Position numbers and translations under genes: made by a program
Shown: positions 46,391 through 54,543 of the stretch, one piece after another
Layout: each line of letters opens with the position of its first letter
Position numbering within the stretch: the stretch's first letter is position 1
The notes under the pieces: model-generated
What the model was told of the DNA's origin: nothing
Databases searched by the model: none
What the model saw: the letters and a program-made list of their open reading frames with translations, nothing else
Origin: Mycobacterium sp.
GTDB taxonomy: Bacteria; Actinomycetota; Actinomycetes; Mycobacteriales; Mycobacteriaceae
Length of the DNA stretch: 64,000 nt
Reading direction: 5' to 3'
Assembly: GCA_025965895.1 (NCBI GenBank)
Contig: JAOPWC010000034.1
Span: forward strand, 48,986-112,985

Positions 46391-46731
46391 CCCCTGTCGC
46401 GGAACGTCAGCCACACCTCGCTGGTCATGTGGATACCGACCGGCCGGTCCATCGCCTCGAGCATCGACTCGATCTCCTGGTGCTCCAACCCGACCGGCGG
46501 CATCAGCTCGCCCGAGTCGTCCCGCGGGTCGTAGGTGAACACCAGCGGCGTAGTCGGGTTGACCCAGAAAGAGGCGGTGATCTGCTTCCCGTCGGCGTCG
46601 GGGTAGGTGCCGGTCAGAAAGAATCCCCCGGCGTGCGCGAACCGTCGGTGCACCGCGACTTGCAGGTGGGCCAAGAACTCGTTGGTGAACGTCAGCGGCA
46701 GGTCCTGCTCACCGCAGCGCAGCGTGGCCAA
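46387..46731 (-). CDS. Small DUF7882-like protein, TTG start
   Basis: A 114-residue protein resembling short actinobacterial proteins with a LAHLQ core: FLAHLQVAVHRRFAHAGGFF and SFWVNPTTPLVFTYDPRDDS. AGAGGAG lies 8 bases upstream of the TTG at 46731, which gives MATLRCGEQDLPLTFT and the family-like length; frame sequence further upstream does not fit. Its end overlaps the stop codon of the gamma-carbonic anhydrase gene tail-to-tail. Function unknown. Confidence 0.6.
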   Translation of the reverse strand: MATLRCGEQDLPLTFTNEFLAHLQVAVHRRFAHAGGFFLTGTYPDADGKQITASFWVNPTTPLVFTYDPRDDSGELMPPVGLEHQEIESMLEAMDRPVGIHMTSEVWLTFRDRG

Positions 46732-46826
46732 TGTTTCGTCTCCTCTGGTCGGCGTTGACTCCCTGAACCCGTCCCTAAGCCTATGAAGTACGGGACCCTT
46801 CACGGACGTATTGGCCGATCAGTACG

Positions 46827-47975
46827 GTGGACGCTGTGCGAATCCTGGTTACCGGCGCCACCGGCTATGTGGGTTCGCGGCTGGTGACGGCGCTGCTCGC
46901 CGACGGTCACACGGTCCTCGCGGCCACCCGAAACCCTAGTCGCCTCAAGCGGTTCGGGTGGTACGACGACGTCACCCCGGTCGCCCTGGACGCCCGGGAC
47001 GCGGCGGCCACCAGTGCGGCCTTCGGGGAAGCCGGCCCTGTCGACGTGGTGTATTACCTGGTACACGGCATCGGCCAGCCGGACTTCCGCGATGCCGACA
47101 ACGAAGCCGCGGCCAGCGTTGCGGAGGCCGCGAAGACCGCGGGTGTTGCGCGCATCGTGTATCTGGGCGGGTTCGTGCCGGACGACGACGAGCTGTCCGA
47201 GCATCTGACGAGCCGGGCGGAAGTCGCCGAATTTCTGACCATCGACGGTGGACCAGAGGTGGTGTGGCTCGGCGCCGCGATGATCATCGGGGCGGGGTCG
47301 ACGTCGTTCGAGATGCTCCGCTACGTCGGCGACCGGTTCCTGATATTCCCGCTGCTGCCGTGGGCCGACAATCCGATGGACCCGATCTCCGTCCGCGACG
47401 TCCTCTACTATCTGGTCGCCGCCGCGGACCCGGACCGGGTTCCGGCGGGCGCCTACGACATCTCTGGCCCGCAGACCACCACGTACCGCGAACTCCTCAA
47501 CGCCTACGCCCGGGAATCCGGAACATGGCGGGCACGTGTGCCGGTCCGCGGCCTCGACACCGGTCTCGTCTCGCGGCTGACCGCCCTCGCGCTGCCCGTC
47601 CCCGGTGGGCTCGCCGCCGACCTGGTGGTCTCGCTCGACCACCCGATGATGGCCTCTGAGCACCTTCTGCGAGACAAGGTGCCTGATCCACCCGGGGGAC
47701 TGACCACGATCGAAGACGCGATCGCAACGTCGTTGTCCAGCTCTACTCCCCGACCCGTCAACGCTCTTGCCGATTCGCACCATCTCGCCGACAGCGATCC
47801 GGCGTGGGCGGGCGGCGACGCGCTGCGCATCCGGCAACTCGCCCGTGCCGTGACGCCGCCGCTCGCGCGACCGGCGCTGCGCCTGGTCAACGCGGTACCC
47901 GGCCCGGTCGCCGGTGCGCTGCGGACCGGCCTCGACATCCTGCTCGAGCTGGCGCCGAAGCGGACTCCGGCATGA
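46827..47975 (+). CDS. NAD(P)H-binding atypical SDR (NmrA/YbjT-like)
   Basis: A 382-residue Rossmann protein: RILVTGATGYVGSRLVTALL, VDVVYYLVHGIGQPDF, RIVYLGGFVPDDDELSEHL and PISVRDVLYYLVAAAD. The usual SDR Tyr-x-x-x-Lys pair is not evident, so it may be a cofactor-binding protein or reductase of the atypical class. The C-terminal 120 residues look helical. GTG at 46827 (or 46836). Its stop overlaps the start of the CPBP protease gene by four bases. Confidence 0.82.
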   Translation: MDAVRILVTGATGYVGSRLVTALLADGHTVLAATRNPSRLKRFGWYDDVTPVALDARDAAATSAAFGEAGPVDVVYYLVHGIGQPDFRDADNEAAASVAEAAKTAGVARIVYLGGFVPDDDELSEHLTSRAEVAEFLTIDGGPEVVWLGAAMIIGAGSTSFEMLRYVGDRFLIFPLLPWADNPMDPISVRDVLYYLVAAADPDRVPAGAYDISGPQTTTYRELLNAYARESGTWRARVPVRGLDTGLVSRLTALALPVPGGLAADLVVSLDHPMMASEHLLRDKVPDPPGGLTTIEDAIATSLSSSTPRPVNALADSHHLADSDPAWAGGDALRIRQLARAVTPPLARPALRLVNAVPGPVAGALRTGLDILLELAPKRTPA

Positions 47976-48694
47976 CCGAACCCGACACCCGCCAACGGTC
48001 GGGCCTGTTGGCCGAGATCCGCGACGTCGTCACCACCGTCGCCGTGCCTTACCAAGAACCCCCCGCTGTCGTACTCCGGCGACGGATCGTCGTCGCGATG
48101 GTCCTGGTGATCGGCGCGGTCGTGCTCGGCTATTCACTGAACACACCTCCCGGTACCGTCGCCTTCTACTGGATGACGGTCCTGCTGGCCGCGGTGTGGT
48201 TCACCGGTGCTTTCCTGGCAAGGCCGATCCACCTCGGCTCGATCCGCTGGCGCGGGCGCAATCAGCGCCCGGTGATCACCGGCACAGTCATCGGCCTGCT
48301 GCTCGGCGGGTTGTTTCTCCTCGGCGGCCTGATCGCCCGCGAGATCCCCGCGGTGGCCGACCTGATCCGCCGAGTGCTCGAATACGAACATCGCGGCACG
48401 CTCGCGCTGGTCGTGATCATCACGCTGGTGAACGGGGCGGCCGAGGAGTGTTTCTTCCGCGGGGCGGTGTACGCCGCGCTAGGCCGGCACCACCCGGTCC
48501 TCATCTCCACGGTCGTCTACATCGCGGTGACGGCCGCCAGCGGCAACCCGATGCTGTCGTTCGCGGCGATCATCCTCGGTACGGTCTGCGCGCTGGAACG
48601 CCGCGCGACCGGCGGAGTGCTGGCACCGCTGCTCACCCACCTGGTCTGGAGCCTGATCATGGTGCTGGCGCTTCCGCCGATGTTCGGGCTATAG
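47972..48694 (+). CDS. CPBP-family intramembrane metalloprotease
   Basis: A 240-residue membrane protein with about seven hydrophobic segments. The catalytic motif EExxxR appears as NGAAEECFFRGAVYAAL, and the later His motif lies in LTHLVWSLIM. Members of the CAAX-processing/bacteriocin-processing family cleave within the membrane or process self-immunity peptides; the substrate here is unknown. The ATG overlaps the upstream stop (ATGA), tying it to the NmrA-like protein. Confidence 0.85.
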   Translation: MTEPDTRQRSGLLAEIRDVVTTVAVPYQEPPAVVLRRRIVVAMVLVIGAVVLGYSLNTPPGTVAFYWMTVLLAAVWFTGAFLARPIHLGSIRWRGRNQRPVITGTVIGLLLGGLFLLGGLIAREIPAVADLIRRVLEYEHRGTLALVVIITLVNGAAEECFFRGAVYAALGRHHPVLISTVVYIAVTAASGNPMLSFAAIILGTVCALERRATGGVLAPLLTHLVWSLIMVLALPPMFGL

Positions 48695-48764
48695 CCCGGC
48701 CGTGTCCGGATATGTGGGACACACGGCGTAGACGACGTGCTTTGTCGCGCGAACACTAGGGGCC

Positions 48765-49660
48765 ATGCCGCGCAAGGTGGTCCTTCTCGGGTTCCCGGGC
48801 GTTCAGAGCCTGGACGTGATCGGGCCGTTCGAGGTTTTCGCCGGCGCGTCCCAACTCGTCGGCGGCGGCTACGACGTCGTCGTCGGGTCACGGCGCGGTG
48901 ATCCTGTGACGACGTATGCCGGGCTGACCCTTGTCGCAGAGCCGCTGCCCAATCCGCAGGAACCCGTCGACACTGTGGTGCTGCCCGGTGGCGGTGGCGT
49001 CGACGTGGCCCGCACCGACCCCGAAATCATCGGCTGGATCCGGGCAGTCGCCGCGTCGGCGCGGCGCGTTGTCAGTGTCTGCACGGGCGCTTTCCTCGCC
49101 GCGGAGGCCGGGCTGCTCGACGGCTGTCCCGCCACGACCCACTGGGCGTTCGCCAACCGGCTTGCGCGTGAATTTCCCGCGATCGCGTTGGATCCGGAGC
49201 CGATCTTCGCGTGGTCATCGAAGTCATTCTGGCCGCCGCCAGTCTGCTCGCGGGCAAGAGGGCGACATCGCACTGGCTGGCGCTGGGCGCGTTGACAGCG
49301 CTGGGCGCCGCCGCGGTCAACGACGAGCGCATCGTGCACGACGGCGACGTCGTGACCAGCGCCGGCGTCTCGGCCGGCATCGACCTGGCGCTGTGGCTGG
49401 CAGGGCAAATCGCCGGCGAGGGCCGCGCGAAGACCATCCAGCTCGCAATCGAATACGATCCGCAGCTGCCGTTCGACTCGGGCCACGTTTCCAAGGCCTC
49501 CCTGGCCACCAAGGCCGCCGCCACCGCGATGCTGTCCGGGGAAACCTTCAAACCGGCGCAGCTGAAGGCCATGACGATGCTCTTGTGGGAACAGGCGCTG
49601 CGGACGGCTCGCTCGCGGCGACGCAAATGCGAGGTGGGCGCGATTGCTGGACCCGGCTAA
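48765..49660 (+). pseudogene. Mosaic of two DJ-1/PfpI-type genes
   Basis: The first part (from ATG at 48765) is the N-terminal two-thirds of a DJ-1/PfpI domain as found in GATase1/AraC-type proteins: VVLLGFPGVQSLDVIGPFEV, then VVSVCTGAFLAAEAGLLDG and ATTHWAFANRL. Near 49205-49225 the frame changes into the C-terminal part of a different DJ-1-family protein: VILAAASLLAGKRATSHWLA, VVTSAGVSAGIDLALWLAGQ and IAIEYDP-like QLAIEYDPQLPFDSGH. The middle motif ATxHW occurs in both parts, so this is not one frameshifted gene but a junction of two neighbours. The two parts are in different frames. Confidence 0.75.
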
Positions 49661-49722
49661 CCGATGAGGTTGACCGATCTAAAGTGCGGGTATCCGCCGA
49701 ACACGCAAACACAGGAGGTGGC

Positions 49723-49950
49723 ATGCTCCACGCAATGATGCTGACAGCGCAGAGCCAACCGGAAGCCGCGGGGCTTATTCTGCGCGGGATCAAAGGCATC
49801 TTCGTCGCGATCGGAAGCATCATTGCCGCCATCGTCTGTGCGATCATCGCCGCGATGAAAGGACGCAATCCGCTCGGCTGGGGAATTCTGGGCTTGTTCT
49901 TCAGCATCTTGACGCTGATCGTCGTCCTGGTCATCCCCAGCAAGAAGTGA
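49723..49950 (+). CDS. Small two-helix membrane protein, 75 aa
   Basis: Starts MLHAMMLTAQSQPEAAGLIL and has two hydrophobic segments (GIFVAIGSIIAAIVCAIIAA and GWGILGLFFSILTLIVVLVI) joined by a basic MKGRNPL loop, ending in SKK. AGGAGG lies 5 bases before the ATG at 49723; ATGs at 49735 and 49738 are alternatives. The pattern MKGRNPLGWGILGLFF resembles small actinobacterial PLDc_N or superinfection-immunity-like membrane peptides. Function unknown. Confidence 0.6.
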   Translation: MLHAMMLTAQSQPEAAGLILRGIKGIFVAIGSIIAAIVCAIIAAMKGRNPLGWGILGLFFSILTLIVVLVIPSKK

Positions 49951-49965
49951 CGTGACCGAACCTGA

Positions 49966-50784
49966 CTACGTGTCGGTGAACTCGGCCTTGCGCCGCTGCT
50001 GAAACGCGAGTGTGCCTTCGACGAAGTCGTGTCCCGTCAGCAGCTGAAGCTGGCCCGTGCGCTCGCGGTCCAGGGCCGGCTCCAGCCGGCTCAACGTCGC
50101 CGCGTTGATCGCGTCCTTGGTTTTGCGTAATGCCACCGCCGGACCCGTGAGCAGCGCCGAGATCACCTTGTCGACTTCGGCACCGAAGCGGTCCTCGGGA
50201 TAGACAGCGGTGGCCAGGCCCCACTCCAGCGCCTCGGCGGCCGAAATGCGTTCGGCCAGAAGGGCCATCCTCATGGCGCGGATGCGGCCCACGGCGGCGG
50301 CCACCAACGCCGACGCGCCGCCGTCGGGCATCAAGCCGATTTTGGTGAACGCCAACAGGAAATACGCCTTGTCCGAAGCCAGTACGACATCGGACGCCAA
50401 CGCCAGCGAGGCGCCGACACCGGCCGCGGGACCGTGGACCAAGGCAACGACCGGGCGCGGTAGCGCGACGATCGACCGAACCGCGCGATTGGCCTCGTCG
50501 AGGACGCCGGCCAGGCTGCCGTGCGCTTTCTTCGCCTGGTCATCGCCGCTGATCCCCGCACCCGAGCTGAACGCGCGTCCGGCGCCGCCGAGCCGCACGA
50601 CCTTCACCCGGTCATCCGTCGCGGCTCGCTCCAGTGTGTCCGCGATGCCGGCCAGCATGGTTTCGGTAAGCGAGTTCAGGCTCTCCGGTCGGTTCATCGT
50701 CAGCGACAGCACGCCGTCAGTCAGCGTCACGGAAAGACCGTCGACGCCGGCGTAGGCCTGTGTGCTGGAATCGATCGTCGTCAT
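49966..50784 (-). CDS. Enoyl-CoA hydratase/isomerase family protein
   Basis: A 272-residue crotonase-fold enzyme starting MTTIDSSTQAYAGVDGLSVT. The oxyanion segment reads AGRAFSSGAGISGDDQAKK, and VALVHGPAAGVGASLALASD and FTKIGLMPDGGASALV follow. The MPDGG pattern, with Asp in place of a usual catalytic Glu, is typical of isomerase-like members. The ATG at 50784 is preferred over the in-frame GTG at 50790. It is divergent from the SDR gene, with a palindrome in between. Confidence 0.88.
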   Translation of the reverse strand: MTTIDSSTQAYAGVDGLSVTLTDGVLSLTMNRPESLNSLTETMLAGIADTLERAATDDRVKVVRLGGAGRAFSSGAGISGDDQAKKAHGSLAGVLDEANRAVRSIVALPRPVVALVHGPAAGVGASLALASDVVLASDKAYFLLAFTKIGLMPDGGASALVAAAVGRIRAMRMALLAERISAAEALEWGLATAVYPEDRFGAEVDKVISALLTGPAVALRKTKDAINAATLSRLEPALDRERTGQLQLLTGHDFVEGTLAFQQRRKAEFTDT

Positions 50785-50811
50785 GGCCACACTTTAGCCT
50801 CGGTATAGTTC

Positions 50812-50827
50812 GACCAACCAGTGGGTC
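50812..50827. promoter_or_regulatory. Imperfect palindrome between divergent genes
   Basis: GACCAACC-AGTGGGTC: half-sites match at six of eight positions (GACCAACC against GACCCACT). It lies in the 78-base gap between the divergent enoyl-CoA hydratase and SDR genes, where an operator controlling both would be. Many mycobacterial TetR operators have this GACCnnnnnnnnGGTC form. The regulator is not identified. Confidence 0.4.
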
Positions 50828-50862
50828 GGCACGGGCTCCGGCCGAAGAAAGGAATGATTTCA

Positions 50863-51615
50863 GTGGAGATCAAAGACGCCGTCGCCGTCGTCACCGGGGG
50901 CGCTTCGGGCCTCGGGCTGGCCACGACAAAGGCACTGCTCAACGAGGGCGCCCAGGTGGTTGTTCTTGACCTGAGGGGAAAGGACACCGTGGACGAGCTC
51001 GGTGACCGTGCCACGTTCGCCGAAGCCGACGTCACCGACGAGGCGGCCGTCACCGCCGCGCTCGACAGCGCTGAGTCGCTCGGACCCGTTCGGGTTGTGG
51101 TCAACTGCGCCGGCACCGGCAACGCGATCCGGGTGCTCAGCCGCGACGGCGTGTTCCCGCTGGACGCGTTCCGCAAGATCGTTGAGATCAACCTGGTCGG
51201 CACCTTCAACGTAATCCGGCTCGGCGCGGAGCGGATCGCCAAGACGGAGCTGGTCGGCGAGGAGCGCGGCGTGATCATCAACACCGCCTCGGTGGCGGCG
51301 TTCGACGGCCAGATCGGGCAGGCCGCCTACTCGGCGTCCAAGGGCGGCGTAGTGGGCATGACGCTCCCCATCGCCCGGGACCTGGCAAGCAAAGGCATCC
51401 GGGTGGTGACGATCGCCCCCGGCCTATTCGACACCCCACTGCTGGCGGCCCTGCCCGAAGAGGCCAAGAAGTCGCTCGGCGCCCAGGTGCCGCACCCGGC
51501 GCGGCTCGGCAAGCCCGAGGAGTACGGTGCGCTGGCCGCGCACATCGTGTCCAACCCGATGCTCAACGGCGAGGTGATCCGTCTCGACGGCGCGATCCGG
51601 ATGGCGCCCCGGTAG
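50863..51615 (+). CDS. SDR, 3-hydroxyacyl-CoA dehydrogenase type II-like
   Basis: A 250-residue classical [23 protein letters not shown] (cofactor site), [39 protein letters not shown] (catalytic Ser, Tyr and Lys) and [20 protein letters not shown]. The pattern resembles 17-beta-HSD10/3-hydroxyacyl-CoA dehydrogenase, which would complete a beta-oxidation step with the divergent crotonase. AAGAAAGGA is well placed before the GTG at 50863; an ATG at 50854 is too close to it. Confidence 0.9.
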   Translation: MEIKDAVAVVTGGASGLGLATTKALLNEGAQVVVLDLRGKDTVDELGDRATFAEADVTDEAAVTAALDSAESLGPVRVVVNCAGTGNAIRVLSRDGVFPLDAFRKIVEINLVGTFNVIRLGAERIAKTELVGEERGVIINTASVAAFDGQIGQAAYSASKGGVVGMTLPIARDLASKGIRVVTIAPGLFDTPLLAALPEEAKKSLGAQVPHPARLGKPEEYGALAAHIVSNPMLNGEVIRLDGAIRMAPR

Positions 51616-52120
51616 ACCGGAACTGGCCCTCACCCGGCTGACACCCAAAGCAGGCCGACGGCCGGGGAATTGGTGTCCAGAGTCGTCAGCGAAGCTGAGA
51701 ATCTGATCATGGGACGATTAAGCGAAGTGGTTCAACCGGCGGCGGAGGAGAAGGTCTCCGCGTCAGAGGCGCCGCCGGCCCATCGAGGCGGGCGGATCCT
51801 GTCAGACGGCCGGGGCCAGCGGGTGCCAGTCATCGAGCTGCTCCGAGGTGTCGCCCTCTACCAAGAAGTCGCCATGGTAGAGCGCCTCGAAGTCAACCTT
51901 GACGACGTCGGCACTGGTGTCATCAATCCACATGCTTCTCAGGTTATGGATCACCCTTAAGAGGACTTTGAGTCACGGATCGGAAAACGGTGGCAATTCT
52001 TACTCCCGGGTAGGTTCGACCCGCCCGGCCTACCCCGAGGGGGTGTCGCAGTGGATCGGGTTGCTCCGCTGGGCGCGATTTGGCGACGCGCTTGAACCGA
52101 CCGGGGCGAGACCTCGTTTC
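51616..52120. other. Gene-poor gap with a possible minus-strand remnant
   Basis: About 560 bases lie between the SDR and mmpL genes. I found no complete gene. On the minus strand, 51802-51933 can encode a 43-residue acidic peptide starting MWIDDTSADVVKVDFEALYH whose composition looks like true protein rather than shadow frame. It could be a short gene or the C-terminus of a lost one; no family recognised. The rest shows nothing I can support. Confidence 0.35.
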
Positions 52121-52137
52121 ACTTACCAGCGTTAACT
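52121..52137. promoter_or_regulatory. Degenerate copy of the mmpL operator
   Basis: ACTTACC-AGC-GTTAACT: the left half-site is identical to that of the perfect palindrome at 54495-54512; the right half matches it at five of seven positions, with spacer 3 instead of 4. It lies 43 bases upstream of the first mmpL start. Confidence 0.35.
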
Positions 52138-52179
52138 CAGAGCGATGGGGTCGTTCCCCGGTTAGGGAGAGGCCCCGGT

Positions 52180-54462
52180 GTGCTGCAGGGAATAGCTCGA
52201 CTCGCCATCGCCGCCCCGCGGCGCACGATCGCCGCGGTGCTGCTGCTCACGGTCTGCGCCGCGCTATTCGGTATCCCGGTCGCGAAGAGCCTCTCGGCCG
52301 GCGGCCTGCAGGACCCCAACTCCGAGTCCTCGCAAGCGGCAAGGATTCTGTCGGAGAAGTTCGGCCAGGGTGACATGGAGATGGTGATCACCGTCACGGC
52401 CGCCGGGGGAGTCCAGAACCCGGCCGCGCGCGCGGTCGGCACCGACATCGCCCAGCGGCTGCAGGCCTCCCCGAACGTCAGCCAGGTGACATCGGCCTGG
52501 ACCGCGCCGCCCGCGGCGTCGTCGTCGCTGATCAGCAAGGACGGAAAGACGGGCCTGATCGTGGCCGGGATCTCCGGCGGCGAGAACTACGCGCAGAAGC
52601 ACGCCCAACAGCTGGCTGACCAGCTCGCGCACAGCCACGACGGCGTCACGGTGCGCGCCGGCGGCATGGCTACCGTCTATTCGCAGATCAACACCCAGTC
52701 GGAGAAAGATCTGCTGTTCATGGAATCGCTGGCGATCCCATTGAGCTTCGTGGTCCTGGTGTGGGTATTCGGCGGGTTGCTTGCGGCGGCCGTGCCGATA
52801 GCCGTCGGCTGCTTCGCGATCCTTGGGTCGATGGCGGTGTTGCACACCGTTTCGCTGTTCACCAACGTGTCGACCTTCGCGCTGAACCTGACCGTCGCGA
52901 TGGGGCTTGCACTGGCCATCGATTACACGTTGCTGATACTCAGCCGGTTCCGCGACGAGCTGGCGGAGGGCGCCGACCGCGACGAGGCGCTGATCCGCAC
53001 GATGGCCACTGCCGGACGGACGGTGTTGTTCTCGGCGATGACGGTGGCGCTGTCGATGATCACGATGGTGCTGTTCCCGCAATACTTCCTGAAGTCGTTC
53101 GCCTATGCGGGCGTGGCTGTCGTGGCATTCGCGGCGGCCGCCGCAGTTGTCGTGACGCCAGTGGCCATCGTGCTGCTGGGTGATCGGCTGGACTCTCTCG
53201 ATGTTCGTCGGCTGTTGCGCCGTGTGCGTAATCGCCCGGAACCGCTGCCGAGGCCGATCCGACAGACGTTCCTGTACCGCTCAACGAGGTTCGTCATGCG
53301 CCGACCGGTACCGATCGGGGTGGCGATCATCGCGCTGCTCCTGATGCTGGGTGCACCGTTCCTCGGCGTGAAATGGGGCTTCCCCGACGATCGGGTGCTG
53401 CCGACGTCGGTATCCGCGCGACAGGTCGGCGATCAGCTGCGCCACGACTTCGCCGTGGACCCGGCCACCAACGTCACCGTGGTGATCCCTCACGTGACCG
53501 GAGGCCCGGCGGCGATGAGTCGGTACGCTGCCGCGCTCTCGCGGGTTCCGGACGTGTCGTCGGTGTCCGCGCCGGGTGGCACGTACGTCCACGGCGCGCC
53601 GGCCGGACCGCCGTCAGGACCCACCGGGCTCAGGGACGGCAGCGCCTTTCTGACCGTCGGCAGCACGGCGCCGTTGTTTTCCGACGCGTCGGCCGCACAA
53701 CTCGACCGGTTGCATGCGGTCCCGACGCCCGCGGGCGGCCCGGTGCAACTGGCCGGCGTCGCGCAGATCAATCACGACAGCGTGCATGCGATCACTGCGC
53801 GGTTGCCTGTCGTGCTCGCCGTCATCGCCGGGATCACGTTTGTGCTGCTGTTCCTGCTGACCGGCAGCGTGGTGTTGCCGCTGAAGGCGCTGCTGCTCAA
53901 TGTCCTGTCGCTGGCGGCCGCGTTCGGTGCACTGGTCTGGGTCTTTCAGGACGGCCATCTGGGCGGGCTCGGTTCTGCTGTCACCGGGACGCTGGACGCG
54001 AATCTGCCGGTGCTGCTGTTCTGCATCTCGTTCGGGCTGTCGATGGACTACGAGGTGTTCCTGGTTTCCCGGATCCGCGAATACTGGCTGAAATCGAACC
54101 GCAGGCGAAACGACAACGACGAGAGCGTTGCGCTTGGCGTCGCCCACACCGGGCGGGTGATCACCGCGGCGGCCCTGGTGATGTCGATTTCGTTCGCGGC
54201 GCTGATGGCCGCGCAGGTCTCGATCATGCGCTTGTTCGGCCTCGGGCTCACCGTGGCGGTGCTGGTCGACGCGACGCTGGTGCGAATGCTGCTGGTGCCC
54301 GCGTTCATGCGGGTGCTCGGCCGGGCGAACTGGTGGGCGCCCAAACCGATGCGCCGCCTGCACGACCGCTTCGGCCTCAGCGAGGCAGGTGACCGCGGCA
54401 GGCACGGGAATGCGGGTCAGCCGAAGGATTCGAAGGAGCATGTCGATTCGATCTCTGGGTAG
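52180..54462 (+). CDS. MmpL-family RND transporter, first of two
   Basis: A 760-residue exporter with two halves of six membrane segments each and two large exported loops. The proton-relay Asp-Tyr pairs of MmpL proteins are visible: LALAIDYTLLILSRFRDEL in TM4 and FGLSMDYEVFLVSRIREYW in TM10. MmpL proteins export lipids, siderophores or drugs; the substrate here is unknown. It is shorter than the 950-1000 residues of most M. tuberculosis MmpLs, and no MmpS partner is adjacent. GTG start at 52180 gives MLQGIARLAIAAPRR, parallel to the next gene. Confidence 0.93.
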   Translation: MLQGIARLAIAAPRRTIAAVLLLTVCAALFGIPVAKSLSAGGLQDPNSESSQAARILSEKFGQGDMEMVITVTAAGGVQNPAARAVGTDIAQRLQASPNVSQVTSAWTAPPAASSSLISKDGKTGLIVAGISGGENYAQKHAQQLADQLAHSHDGVTVRAGGMATVYSQINTQSEKDLLFMESLAIPLSFVVLVWVFGGLLAAAVPIAVGCFAILGSMAVLHTVSLFTNVSTFALNLTVAMGLALAIDYTLLILSRFRDELAEGADRDEALIRTMATAGRTVLFSAMTVALSMITMVLFPQYFLKSFAYAGVAVVAFAAAAAVVVTPVAIVLLGDRLDSLDVRRLLRRVRNRPEPLPRPIRQTFLYRSTRFVMRRPVPIGVAIIALLLMLGAPFLGVKWGFPDDRVLPTSVSARQVGDQLRHDFAVDPATNVTVVIPHVTGGPAAMSRYAAALSRVPDVSSVSAPGGTYVHGAPAGPPSGPTGLRDGSAFLTVGSTAPLFSDASAAQLDRLHAVPTPAGGPVQLAGVAQINHDSVHAITARLPVVLAVIAGITFVLLFLLTGSVVLPLKALLLNVLSLAAAFGALVWVFQDGHLGGLGSAVTGTLDANLPVLLFCISFGLSMDYEVFLVSRIREYWLKSNRRRNDNDESVALGVAHTGRVITAAALVMSISFAALMAAQVSIMRLFGLGLTVAVLVDATLVRMLLVPAFMRVLGRANWWAPKPMRRLHDRFGLSEAGDRGRHGNAGQPKDSKEHVDSISG

Positions 54463-54494
54463 CCGTCGGCAAGCCGGTTTCGTTGACTTTGCTG

Positions 54495-54512
54495 ACTTAC
54501 CATTTGGTAAGT
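54495..54512. promoter_or_regulatory. Perfect TetR-type operator between the mmpL genes
   Basis: ACTTACC-ATTT-GGTAAGT: perfect 7-base arms with a 4-base spacer, 32 bases upstream of the second mmpL start. A TetR gene overlaps the end of that mmpL, so this is its most likely binding site. The TTGACTTTGCTGAC before it could hold a -35 element (TTGACT at 54483-54488). Confidence 0.7.
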
Positions 54513-54543
54513 TAGCCGGACCCTGATCTGATGGAGTCCGCGC

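Noticed and set aside
51670..51960. 96-residue plus-strand ORF after the SDR gene
   Set aside because: Low-complexity start, no ribosome-binding site, and opposite to a more protein-like minus-strand frame.
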